NCBI RefSeq assembly: GCF_026914185.1
Contig: NC_070567.1
Location: 1,302,001-1,366,000, forward strand
Source: Puccinia triticina
Taxonomy: Eukaryota > Basidiomycota > Pucciniomycetes > Pucciniales > Pucciniaceae
Length of the DNA: 64,000 nucleotides
Direction of reading: 5' to 3'
In this document: positions 10,138 through 21,041 of the stretch, piece by piece
Layout: each line of letters starts with the position of its first letter
Numbering within the stretch: position 1 is the first letter of the stretch
Translations under genes and position numbers: made by a program
Notes under the pieces: generated by a model
Told to the model about the DNA's origin: nothing
The model's input: only the letters and a program-made list of their open reading frames with translations
Database searches by the model: none

Positions 10138-11029
10138 TGTTGAATGATATGTCCACCACATGTCACATGTTCTAGTAATTTCAAATTCTCGAATTCAAGA
10201 TCCTACAATTTCCGAACTCAAGATCTCTCAGCAAACTCATCCGGAACCATCAAGATCACCTCTCATCTGACCAACTGAATCCCGCCCATTGCTAGTCAAG
10301 GTAAAGTAATCATCACCGAGCCCTTGTAACTCAACACTCATCCGGCTATACCATTATCAGTGCAACTCGACAAAACTCAGGCGGAATTTGCAAGACACCA
10401 GAGGATAATTGATCAGGGGGAGGAGAGGTACTTAATCACTTGATGTTTTTCCTATCTCATGTTCTCTACACCAGGAAAAAAAAGTAGTCAGTTGATGACA
10501 ACTGACATAACACAGCTCTGGTTTCAGCTCCAAAGCTACTCCATCTGCTAGTTAAGGGCTGGCTGGCACACAGCTCAGTGCCCATTTTGGCACAGCTGAA
10601 GCCTCTAGCTTGCATTTTTCACAAGCTGCTCCTCAGCTTTGTCCCAGGCACAGCTGCTGCTCAGCCTTGGCCCAGGCCCAGCTGCCCCTCAGTCTTGGCA
10701 CAGGAAAAGCCACTGCTCAGCCTTTGCTTGAGCAAGAACGGGTGTTGATAAACGCACACCCGTCCCCCGGGGGCACACCCTCGCCCACGCCCTTTGAAAA
10801 GGGCGTGTGGCGCTGGTTGGGTGTACATAACACACCCTTGAAGGATGTCTCCCGCGCGCGCGGGAACAATCCTTCAAGGGGGGAATATGCGGACCGGTCA
10901 GGTGGACCGCACGCCCTTTATCAAGGGTGTGCGAGTCGAAGGGCATGCACGCCGCTGTATGGGCGTGCGAGGGCGTGCACGCCCCCACATGGGCGTTCAC
11001 GGGCGTGCACCATGGCTCGTTGGGAGCCC

Positions 11030-12275
11030 CTCGGCGGGCAGGTGCAAGTATACCTGCTCGCCGAGAGCCCCTCGGCGGGCAGGTACAGATCCCACCTCGC
11101 CGAGAGCCTCTCGGAGAGCAGGTATACATGCACCTGCTCGCCGAGAGCCTTGCCTGCTCGCCGAGAAGAATAACTCTCGGCGAGCAGGTATACAAACACC
11201 TGCCCGCCCCCCTCGGCGGGTAGGTGTATGTATCCCTGCTCGCCGAGAAGGATAACTCTCGGCGAGCAGGTGCATGTATACCTGCTCACCGAGAGCCCCT
11301 CGGCGGGCAGGTGCATGTATACCTGCTCGCCGAGAGAAATCCTCGGCGAGCAGGCATACAGATCCCACCTCGCCGAGAGCCTCTCGGCGAGCAGGTATAC
11401 ATACACCTGCCCGCCGAGCCTGCTCACCGAGAGCCCCTCGGCGGGCAGGTGCATTTATACCTCCTCGGCGAGCAGGCATACATATCCCACCTCGCCAAGA
11501 GCCTCTCGGCGAGCAGGTATACTTGCACCTGCCCGACGAGGGGCTCTTGGCGAGCGGGCTCGGCGGGAGGTGCATGTATACCTGCTTGCCGAGAGAAATC
11601 CATGGCGAGCAGGCATACACCTCTCGGCGAGCAGGCATACATATCCCCGCTCGCCGAGAGCCTTGCCTGCTCGCCGAGAAGGATAACTCTCGGCGAGCAG
11701 GTATACAAACACTTGCCCGGCGAGCCTGCTCGCCAAGAGCCCCTCGGCGGGCAGGTTCAAGTATACCTGCTCCCGAGAGGCCCTCGGCGAGGTGGGATCT
11801 GTATGCCTGCTCGCCGAGGATTCCTCTCGGCGAGCAGGTATAAATGCACCTGCCCGCCGAGGGGCTCTCGGTGAGCAGGCTTGGTGGGCAGGTGTATGTA
11901 TACCTTCTCGCCGAGAGGCTCTCGGCGAGGTGGGATCTGTATGCCTGCTCGCCGATAATTTCTCTCGGCGAGCAGGTATACATGCACCTGCCCGCCGAGG
12001 GGCTCTCGGTGAGCAGGTATACATGCCCTGCTCGCCGAGAGTTATCCTTCTCGCGAGCAGGCAAGGCTCTCGGCGAGGTGGGATCTGTACCTGCCCGCCG
12101 AGGGGCTCTAGGTGAGCAGGCTTGGCGGGCAGGTGTTTGTATACTTGCTCGCCGAGAGTTATCCTTCTCGGCGAGCAGGGATACATACACCTACCCGCCG
12201 AGGGGCTCTCGGCGAGCAGGTATATGTATGTACATGCACCTGCCCACCGAGGGGCTCTCGGCGAGCAGGCACGGT
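11030..12275. repeat. Dense array of ~40-bp GC-rich palindromic units
   Basis: The array consists of alternating words CTCGGCGAGCAGG, GTATACATGCACC and CCTGCCCGCCGAG in both orientations. About thirty units are joined as near-perfect dyads. Variation is mainly GAGCAGG versus GGGCAGG. Long open frames on both strands across this array are by-products of its composition and symmetry, not genes. Confidence 0.85.
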
Positions 12276-12410
12276 GCACGCTTGTCACGCCTATGTGGGG
12301 GCGTGCACGCCCTCGCACGCCCTTGATAAAGCTTTTCAAAGGGGGTGGGCGTGGGCGTGCCCCCGGGGGACGGGTGTGCATTTATCAATGCCCGTTCTTG
12401 CTCAGGCAAA

Positions 12411-12718
12411 GGCTGAGCAGCAGCTGGGCCTGGGCCAAGGCTGAGCAGCAGCTGGGCCTGGGCCAAGGCTGAGCAGCAGCTGGGCCTGGGCCAAGGCTGA
12501 GCAGCAGCTGGGCCTGGGCCAAGGCTGAGCAGCAGCTGGGCCTGGGCCAAGGCTGAGCAGCAGCTGGGCCTGGGCCAAGGCTGAGCAGCAGCTGGGCCTG
12601 GGCCAAGGCTGAGCAGCAGCTGGGCCTGGGCCAAGGCTGAGCAGCAGCTGGGCCTGGGCCAAGGCTGAGCAGCAGCTGGGCCTGGGCCAAGGCTGAGCAG
12701 CAGCTGGGCCTGGGACAA
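12411..12718. repeat. 28-bp tandem repeat, 11 copies
   Basis: The unit starts CTGAGCAGCAGCTGGG and ends CTGGGCCAAGG. About eleven near-identical head-to-tail copies are present. Two or three degenerate copies in inverse orientation occur at the opposite end of the element (about 10625-10730), so the array expanded on one arm only. Confidence 0.9.
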
Positions 12719-13102
12719 AGCTGAGGATCAGCTTGTGAAAATTGCACTAGAGGCTGGATAGCCAGCTGGAGCAGGTGTCATGTCAGTTGTCATCTAGTGA
12801 CTACTGATTTTTCCTGGTGCTATCATATTAATGTTTCTACTATTCTTTAGTTTCTACATACTCTCTTTATTCACCGCCATCATCAACAGCCTGTTTAAAT
12901 AGTAAAACTCAAGTCAATAGGTAAAATCAACCACCATTCACACTTTCTTATTGTTTGATATTAACTATTGTTTTTGTTAGTTTTACTACTACTGGTTTCT
13001 AAGAGTTTGCAATTAAAACAAAAGATCTCTCTGAACTACATGGTAGCGAGAGTTAAATAATTGCATAACCACCAGAGATAGAAAACAGGTACAGGCTATA
13101 CG

Positions 13103-16100
13103 ATGTCGTCCGACTCCGATGATTTGATGTCTCCAAGCAAAATACGCATCAAAAAACTCAGTCGCACGAACTACGCGGCGTGGTGCTATCATCTGGAGCA
13201 ATACCTCAACGGACGTGGCGATGATGATCTCTTTGATCCTAAGTTCTACGAGAAACCCGTGCCGAAGAAATTCAAAAAGAAAAACTCGGCTGGCATATCT
13301 CTCCTCCTGAGCACGGTCTCTGAAGAGCTACACCCTGAAATCCGCACTCACTCCACCTTCATCAACGCTTGGAACACACTAGCACGAGCATGTGGAAAGT
13401 ACTCAATCGTTGTCATCTGTGAAAAGCTCTTTGAACTCTTGTCCCTCGAATATGACCCGTCTTCCTCTCTGCAATCTCACATTGCCGCCTTCAAGACACT
13501 CAACACGGAACTCTTGGTTCTCACCGAATCAAATAAGGAATCTTATATGCAGATATCTTCCAGACTCTCAGCTGCATTTTTCCTCAGAAGCATCAAACAG
13601 GACAAGAAGCTATCCGCACTGGTTCAAAATCTGTACAATGTCAAACCTTTCGACTTACCTACAGTGTCGGAACGTATCGGTATGGAACATATCCGTCGTG
13701 GAGGCGACAAAGAAAGTGTCTTGACTGCGGGATCTAAAGGGAAAGGGCGATCATCTAATTCTGGATCGTCCAGAGGCGGACGTGGTGGCTCACGAGGGCG
13801 CGGAGGTTTTCACGGAGTGGCTCCTACATTTCACACTCATGCCAATCAGGGATCATCAATGGAGCAACAACTGGCGTACCTAGAGAAAGCTCTCGCAGCA
13901 AGTCAAATCTCCACAAATACTTCTGTACGCGTCATGGATGACCAACAACAACAAGGGTCTACCTTGCAGTCCGATAACTACGATGCAGGCGAATCCTGGT
14001 TTCACATTGACATTGATCCTGAGACGATTATGACTTCTGGAGCCATCAGAGACACAGAACTGATTTTTGACACCGGAGCTACGGGATCGGCTGTATGCAA
14101 CCTATCAATGCTGTCGGATGTTAAAGAGATTCCACACAAGAAGATAGCTACTTTCTCATCCCCTCTCTTCGCTACACACTCGGGTACTCTCAGATTAGGT
14201 GACATGAACATATCTCCGGTGCTATTTGTCCCAGGAGCGAGTGTAAATGTGTTATCATGCTCTCAGGCCGAAGATCATGGCCTACGTGTGGTACACAAGG
14301 AAGGGCTATTTCTCTTAAGGCGTGGAAATACAGTTGTCAAATCTTTCAAACGTCGAGGTCGGCTATACATCGGATCCAGTGAAACCGTCTCCGTCAATGC
14401 CATTCAACCAAAACCAAGTCAACCTCCGCAGCAACAAGACTGGCACATTCTTCTGGGGCACCCGTCTGATCAGTATTTGAAGATCATCCTGGAGAAGATA
14501 GTGTGAAAGCTACAAGTGATATTCTTGATGCGCAACAGTATTGTGATGTATGTCGCGCTGTCAAACTCAAGCAAGCCCCCCATGTTAATCACATACCGTC
14601 TGCTTCTTTACCATTCCAAAAGCTTCATTTTGACACCATGGAGATCAATGCTACTGCCAAATACGGTCTTAGGTACATTCTAGGTATCGTGGATGACTTC
14701 AGTAGATACGTGCGAATATATGTGGTTCGATCAAAAACCAAGATTGAAGGAAAACTGATGAGCTACTTTGAAGAAATACACAACAAGTTAAATCGGTATC
14801 CAGCGTATTTGCACAGCAATCATGGCTCAGAATTCAGCTCAAAACAATTCCTGGAAAACGTCCAATCTCTCGCAATGACGCTTGAATGAGGCGCTCCCCA
14901 TTCTCCTCAAACAAATGGTGTTGCCGAAAGATTCAACCAAACCTTGCTTGTCAAGATGAGTTGCTTATTGGCTCAATCTAATGTGCCATTATGCTACTGG
15001 CATGAAGCTGCACTGTACTCAACGGTTCTTATCAACAACTCGCCGCACAAGACTCTCAAATGGGCAACTCCAACCGAACTCCTCTCTCGAGCTAACTCAT
15101 GCATTGAGCCGCAGCGTAATCTTGCTAAAATGATACCTTTTGGAGCCATCACCTTTGTACACCAAAAGACAGAATCGAAAATTCAACCGTCAGGTGTGCG
15201 GATGGTCTGTTTTGGTTTCAAGCCTTTCTCAGACGCTATGAGGTTCTGGGACAAATCAACCGGACGTGTAATTCTAAGCCGAGACTACACTCAAGTTGCC
15301 CCAAAGAGTATATCTGACTTATATTCATCCAAGAAGACGGAAGAAGATCTTCCTACAGCGAAAAAATCCAGTTACAACACGTCTGAGTGGGTTACCCTGC
15401 CCACTTATAATTCTAAGTCCAGTAAGAACTCAAGCGACAAGGATGAAGCTCCACCTCAACAACAAGTGGTACCTTTGCCTCACCGACCGGCTCCAGCAAC
15501 TCCCGCTAGACCTTCTGCCAGAAATTCTAAGTTGTCAGTGACAAACACTCCAGTATTCCCAGGCTCGTTTCCAGGGAACTCTCAGAATGCTCAGAATCCT
15601 CCGCAAGCAGGTTCTAGTCGACCCAGCCAAGCCAAACAACTTCCTCCACCGCCAGTCACCAGGTCCTCGCAACCGAAACCGGTAGCAACCCTGAAAGATC
15701 TGATTACGGTACCTCCTCGTCCTCGTAGGCCAAACTGGGAGTACGTTGTCTGTGAACCTAATGAAAAAGCTCCTAAGGAGATCAGCGCAAAATCTCAAAG
15801 GAGAATATCATATCTTCGGGCGCTACAGCTGATGAAGAGGATGATGAGGAAATCCCAGAAGAAGAAGATGATGAGCGATGCCATTTCATTGCATTGGTGG
15901 ATCAAGTTGAAGTCAAAAAAGCTTTGGCTGACAAGAAGGAACGACCAATCTGGGAAGAAGCGATGTCTAAGGAATTCGGATCCCTTTCATTCCACAACAC
16001 GGGCATTCTTACGCCCCCGCCGGCGGACGAGAAAATAATTGGCGGCATGTGGCACTTGTCTCGCAAACGCAACAAGTGCAATGAAGTGTACAAGCATAAA

Positions 16101-17458
16101 GCTCGATGGGTTACGTTTGGGAATCATCAAGAGTATCAAAAACACTACTGGGACACCTACGCGTCAGTGGGCCAAAATGAGTCCTTGAAGATTTTGTTTT
16201 CTTTGGCGATCAACAAAAACATGAAGATCTGTCAGTTCGACGTCGAGACAGCTTTTTTGTATGGCGAAATCAATGCTCCTGTGTATGTACAACAAGTCAA
16301 AGGATTCGAGGAACCGGGAAAGGAGAATTGGGTGTGGAAGCTCAAGAAATCACTCTACGGCACAAAGCAGGCCCCGCGTTGCTGGAAGGCTCATTTGGTA
16401 AAAACACTTAGTCAATTGGCATGTACCCTCTAAATGCTGATGATGCTGTGTTTGCAAATGAAAAGAAAACACTCTTTCTGCATATGCATGTAGATGACGG
16501 TCTACTAGTAGGAGAAACGGATGAACTCATCAAGTCGTTCCTGACTGATCTCCAGAAGACGTATACACTCAAGATTACCAAGAAACCGACTCAACACCTC
16601 GGGTACACGCTCAAGTGGCTAAAAAACGGCGAATTGGTACTGCATCACTCAAACATGATACAACAAATAATTGAAGATTTCGGCATGAAGAACTGCAAGA
16701 GTGTCAAGACGCCGGCACCGAGAAATATTCACAAACTCCTTAATAAGCCCAATACTCCGTTTGATGTTACCACGATGCAACAGGTGGTTGGAAGTCTAAA
16801 TCACATTGCTCTACACACTAGGCCGGATATCCAGTTCATGGTGAATCAACTGGCCAGATACACTTCTAGTCCGACACGCACGCATTGGTTTCTAGTAAAA
16901 CATCTGCTATGGTATCTACAGGGAACTAAATTGCTTGGACTACACATCCAAAGAACTACTCCGGCAAACTAGGGTGGATCTCACCTAGTTGGCTGGGCAG
17001 ATGCGGACTATGCTAATATCATACCGTCTAGGAAGTTGATTTCTGGATACTTTGTGGAATTTCTAGGAAACCCGGTGTGCTGGCTCATGAAGAAACAGCT
17101 AGTTGTTGCTCAGTCTACCACAGAAGCTGAATTCATTTCAATAAATGTATGTGCTAAACAAACTCAATGGCTGTCAAATCTCATTCTAGAAATGAAGATC
17201 GCGATAAAGGCACCAATAATCTTCAATGACAACTCAGGGGCAAATTGTATCAGTCAGGAAGTTCAGCTAAATCTGAATTCAAAGCACATTGAAGTAAGAT
17301 ATCAATACGTACGAGATCAAGTTCAGAAGAAACGCCTAGAAGTAAAGCAAGTCTTGACAAATGAAATGACAGCAGATATTCTCACTAAAGCACTCGGACC
17401 AAACAAAATGGATGCGGCCTTGAGTCAACTTCACATGGTGCATGCGAGTGACATTTAG
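13103..17458 (+). pseudogene. Copia 2 gag-pol, broken
   Basis: Gag and protease are open from the ATG at 13103 to 14506. This part has an N-terminal gag core (LSRTNYAAWCYHLEQYL), an RGG-rich stretch and the protease motif FDTGATGSAV. A frame change at about 14503 leads into integrase (CDVCRAVKLKQ, DTMEIN, DDFSRYV), and an in-frame TGA at 14887-14889 precedes SPQTNGVAERF. RT carries FDVETAFLYGEI, LYGTKQAPRCW and HMHVDDGLLVGE, with frame changes near 15890 and 16430. RNase H (STTEAEFISI, 17036-17458) follows a stop near 16970. The order Gag-PR-IN-RT-RH is that of Ty1/copia. The product cannot be made as one polyprotein. Confidence 0.85.
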
Positions 17459-18013
17459 GGGGAGTGTTGAATGAAATGTCCACCACATGTCACATGTTCT
17501 AGTAATTTCAAATTCTCGAATTCAAGATCCTACAATTTCCGAACTCAAGATCTCTCAGCGAACTCATCCGGAACCATCAAGATCACCTCTCATCCGACCA
17601 ACTGAATCCCGCCCGTTGCTAGTCAAGGTAAAGTAATCATCACCGAGCCCTTGTAACTCAACACTCATCCGGCTATACCATTATCAGTGCAACTTGACAA
17701 AACTCAGGCGGAATTTGCAAGACACCAGAGGATAATTGATCAGGGGGAGGAGAGGTACTTAATCACTTGATGTTTTTCCTATCTAATGTTCTCTATCATA
17801 TTAATGTTTCTACTATTCTTTAGTTTCTACATACTCTCTTTATTCACCGCCATCATCAACAGCCTGTTTAAATAGTAAAACTCAAGTCAATAGGTAAAAT
17901 TAACCACCATTCACACTTTCTTATTGTTTGATATTAACTATTGTTTTTGTTAGTTTTACTACTACTGGTTTCTAAGAGTTTGCAATTAAAGCAAAAGATC
18001 TCTCTGAACTACA

Positions 18014-18437
18014 CAAAATCGCCCCATGCGGAGTCATAGATGTTTGTTCTGGGCGCCGCTTGGATCGGCTTCGTTTTTGCGCGCGCTGCGGGTCCGATGT
18101 CGATCGATGTCGAGTCCGCCGAGCTGTTGTTCTCTGCGCGGTGTCGAAGCGGCTCGCGTGCTGTCCTGCCCCCCTCGGGACGGGCTGATCTAGGGACGGG
18201 ACACTAGAGGCCACTAGCGCGAACGTATCAGCTTTCTCTCGAGACGGAACATCCACATGTGCCATGGGTCTCTTGGTGTCGACAGTCACGAGGGGCTCTT
18301 CTGGGGACTGGGGACATGTGAGGATCACTGTACTCTCGCAAGATGCAGCTCGGGGTGGCACGGATGAAATGGAGAGGAGAAAAAATGAAGGTTTGAGTGC
18401 TGTGTCCTAGGGTTAAATAGACTGTGCACACAAGGCT
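18014..18437. other. Flank of copia 2; no gene recognised
   Basis: GC-rich sequence follows the CAAAA target duplication. A minus-strand open stretch of about 115 codons (18361-18014) lacks an ATG and runs straight into the copia 2 LTR, so if it was ever coding it is truncated. No family is recognised. Confidence 0.4.
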
Positions 18438-18629
18438 GTGGGCGTGGACATATTGAAAAGGAAGGAACACAAATAGAAGGCAGTCGTGGCCAAGTTGACT
18501 TGCAGGAAATCAGAGCACTGTGATGAGAGACAACCATAGTGAGCGGAGCAAGCATAGTGAGCGGAGCAAGCATATAAGTGAGCGGAGCAAGCATACGAGT
18601 GAGAAACACGGCGTGACGGGGATCAGGGG
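18438..18629. repeat. Segmental duplication, copy B, left part
   Basis: This matches 1-144 of copy A. A GTGAGCGGAGCAAGCATA unit that occurs once in copy A is present three times here (18538-18597). It ends in GATCAGGGG, the left target duplication (AGGGG) of the copia 1 insertion. Confidence 0.88.
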
Positions 18630-18821
18630 TATAAGACGCTCAGGGAGCGAATACAAATCTGACGACAAGAGATGCGTCGCAGATCGGTCAGCCTCGCTCG
18701 GTATCGTGTCCAACCTCGGTGAGGAAAAGGTTGGAACCGGTACTGGCGATCTGAGTTAGACTAGGTACAAGGCGCAGCCGCAGTATGCAAGTATGTACAA
18801 AATGTTTGATAAATGCATATA

Positions 18822-20991
18822 CACCCGGGGAGTCCGTCCACGGGGAAATCACGCGGTTTCCACGAGGACTCCACGTGGTGGCCGCGCGCGAGGTCGGACC
18901 AGCGGCTGTTGGTCCACACGTTCACGGGGACTCCACCAACTGGGCACGGCGAGGAATCCACGTGGGCTTTTGGCTCTCCGTGGATTCCCCGTGGATTTCT
19001 CGTGGCACCGACGGGATGGTCGGGTCCACGCCGGCCCCACCACACCACCGACGGCGATTCCACCGAGGAAAACCCGTGATCACGACGGGTTGGTCGAGCC
19101 CACGAGGCAGCGACACCTTGAGCGGTGGTCTCCACGTGGCTCACCGGTCCGTTGCATGCACCTTTGGGGGGTGCGGTGGCTCAGTTAGCCTTGCGCGGAG
19201 CGGATCAAATCCGCGGGTTATATCTGCAGCAGAATGTGGTACCGCCTGGGTACCACGCACTGCATTGCATGGGGGACATGGAGGAGAACTGGACGAGGAA
19301 AGATAAGAAAACAAACAACATAAAAAGGAAAAAAAAGGAAAAAAAAGAAAACATGAAAATAAGATAATAAGATAATTAGAAGCCGTCTGCGGCACCATCT
19401 TCATCTTCATCACCCGGGGCCTCCTGGGCTCTGCCACGCAGCATCGCCTGCACTTCTTCGTCAGAGGGGAGGGTTGCAGTAGGAGGAAGACGAGTCTTAC
19501 TGGATACAGCGCTCTGAATTTGGTGAGATAGAGCTCATCATTGTCCGCATCTCCAGCGCCCGAGAGGATCCTTCGCCGCAGCACGTTCCAGTAGCGGACA
19601 AGCGCCGCGGGCCAATCGGCGTCGAGCTCAGCCATGCGAGCCATCTTGTGGTCGACGTAGTCTTTGATCCGCGCCCAGCCGACGAGCTGGGGCGCCTGTT
19701 GGAGGCAGACCTTCGAGAGCCAGTTCTGCTCGGCAGACGCGTAGCGATGGGCGGGGTCGGGTCTGGCGAACACTACCTGCGTGGGGGTCCCTGGGGCCTC
19801 TGGGGATGCGGCAGGAGGGTCGACGCAGCGCGGGAGGGCGACCGCACAGGCCCAGTCTGTGTACGCCCGCAAACAGTCCCCGCAGCCCGTGACAAAGGAG
19901 TACCGGCCGCTGGTGTCGTTGTTGCACGGGTAGGTGGAGACCACCGTGCGGAAGTTGGCCAGATGGCCGCTGACGCTGCGGTTGTATTGGGCCACCACCG
20001 CGCTCGTCGACAGGCTCGGGCTGGCCGGGACCGCGTAGGCGACCGAGGGACAGAAGGGCAGGCCGTGGAGTAGGCTGCAGTTCTTAGCTGTGTGCGGAAG
20101 ATCAGATGAGTGTGGATGTTTTGGGCGCAAGAGAGAACAGAGACTGACTGGACTTGGTCCGGAAGGAGATGTACGGCCACAGTCTCCCGGTGGGCACGTT
20201 GTTGACCACCGGGCCGGGCTGGAAGAGCCAGGCGGAGTAGTTGGTGGCGGGGGCGAGGTTGGTGATGAGGTATTGGGTGCGCAGGCCGGCGGCGGAGTCG
20301 GAGATGCGGTAGTCGTGGTCGGAGGCGTTCCCGGTGGGCTGGGAGGAGAAGGATCCGAGGCCGGTGGTCCGGTCGGTGAGGGAGGGGGAGATGGCGATCT
20401 TGGACTGGGCGGCTTTGGTCTTTGGGGGCTGGGCGGTGAGGAGGGCCTGGAGGTAGCAGAGCGAGCTGGAGGGTGTCGGGGGAGGGGAGGATGATGGGCT
20501 GGAGGTCGCTGAGCGGGGGCGGCGGTGTGTGCGTGAAAGGCAGAGCGAGGTGTATTCCCCAGGGAGGCCGTTGTGATCGCCACTCAAGTCTTGGTCTCAG
20601 ACTTCAAAACGCTAAAAACTCCGAAGTCTCTTCCCTTGGGAGCCGTGTCCTCAAAACGCACACAAGCCACGGCCGATATCACCAAAATAACCCCAACACC
20701 GGCAATGCAAGGGCATCCGTGGGTTCCTCGTTGTTGAGAACGACGAGGAACTCACGGGGACAATTTTTCACCGGGATCCCAGGGGCAGCCGTGGAATCCT
20801 CGTCATTTTCCCCATCGGAATGACGTGGAAATCCCAGGCGGGTGGAGACGACGGGAAAGCCCGTCGTCTCCACGCATTTTCCACGGGAGGGTGGAGACGA
20901 CGGGGGGAGCAGTGAAATCCACGTGGATTTCACGGAGCCGGTGATCCCGTCGTCTCCACAAACGCGCGGGCCAGGAAGCACCCCCGCCGTG
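18822..20991. mobile_element. TA-flanked element carrying a Mid1 gene fragment
   Basis: The homologous LTR at 41998-42248 lacks 18822-20991 exactly. The filled site shows a TA duplication (18820-18821 and 20992-20993). The ends are CACCCGGGG... and ...CCCCGCCGTG, a short imperfect inverted repeat. TA duplication fits Tc1/mariner-type insertion; this is inference. Both flanks are rich in CCACG words. The right flank has perfect dyads such as GTGGAGACGACGGG/CCCGTCGTCTCCAC and GTGAAATCCAC/GTGGATTTCAC. No transposase is present. Confidence 0.8.
19376..20587 (-). pseudogene. MID1: Mid1-like stretch-activated calcium channel subunit, 5'-truncated
   Basis: Proposed exons are (open from 20587)-20149, 20087-19501 and 19447-19376, with GT-AG introns of 61 and 53 nt and consistent phases. 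Motifs of the fungal Mid1 family are clear: TNLAPATNYSAWLFQP, CSLLHGLPFCPSVAYAVP, NDTSGRYSFVTGCGDCLRAY and DWACAVALPRC with their conserved cysteines. The last exon ends ...DGAADGF and stop, so the C-terminus looks natural. No ATG or signal peptide is found upstream; the frame runs into element sequence, so the N-terminal third is missing. In fungi Mid1 is a plasma-membrane/ER glycoprotein that works with Cch1 in calcium influx. This copy is GC-rich unlike its surroundings and looks like a genomic (intron-containing) piece captured by a transposon. Confidence 0.8.
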
Positions 20992-21041
20992 TAGTGATGG
21001 ATAAACTCGCGATCAAGTAAGTTTACCATCTTGGCTGAACA

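Larger units (their letters stand above)
10469..12819. mobile_element. CACTA-like non-autonomous element, giant palindrome
   Basis: Terminal inverted repeats of about 45 bp begin CACCAGGAAAAA (left) and, reverse-complemented, CACCAGGAAAAATC (right). The target duplication is CTA (10466-10468 and 12820-12822). The undamaged 3' LTR of copia 2 (near 17795) gives the empty site with a single CTA. The 3-bp duplication and CAC ends fit the CACTA/CMC group; this is inference. The element encodes no transposase. The whole interior folds back on itself around about 11640. Confidence 0.8.
10138..18013 (+). mobile_element. Ty1/copia retrotransposon (copia 2), decayed
   Basis: LTRs are 10138-13040 (containing a 2.35-kb insertion) and 17465-18013 (549 bp), beginning TGTTGAATG and ending GAACTACA. 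The 5-bp target duplication CAAAA is seen at 10133-10137 and 18014-18018. A primer-binding site starting TGGTAGCGAGAG follows the 5' LTR at 13041 and fits an initiator tRNA-Met 3' end. A polypurine tract (AGGGGGAG) precedes the 3' LTR. The pol frames are broken. Confidence 0.92.

Noticed and set aside
12411..12718. Regular 28-bp repeats reminiscent of a CRISPR array
   Set aside because: Units are directly adjacent with no variable spacers, sit inside a eukaryotic transposon and have no cas genes nearby.
10689..12747. Many long open frames (up to about 400 codons) on both strands
   Set aside because: They lie across the palindromic and 28-bp tandem arrays, appear in several frames at once on both strands, and encode only repeats of the DNA units. 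No protein family is recognisable.
17972..18361. A 129-codon minus-strand frame across the copia 2 right border
   Set aside because: It has no ATG start and its last part lies inside the LTR. It could be the stub of a disrupted gene but nothing supports that.
19165..19225. tRNA-like A box (TGGCTCAGTTAG) and B box (GGATCAAATCC)
   Set aside because: The boxes are only about 14 nt apart and no cloverleaf can be drawn. Probably chance or a very degraded SINE head.
19141..20583. A 480-codon uninterrupted minus-strand frame over the Mid1 fragment
   Set aside because: It reads through both Mid1 introns and leaves the Mid1 frame at each end (Pro/Ser-rich out-of-frame start, out-of-frame tail). The spliced model keeps family motifs and a better C-terminus.
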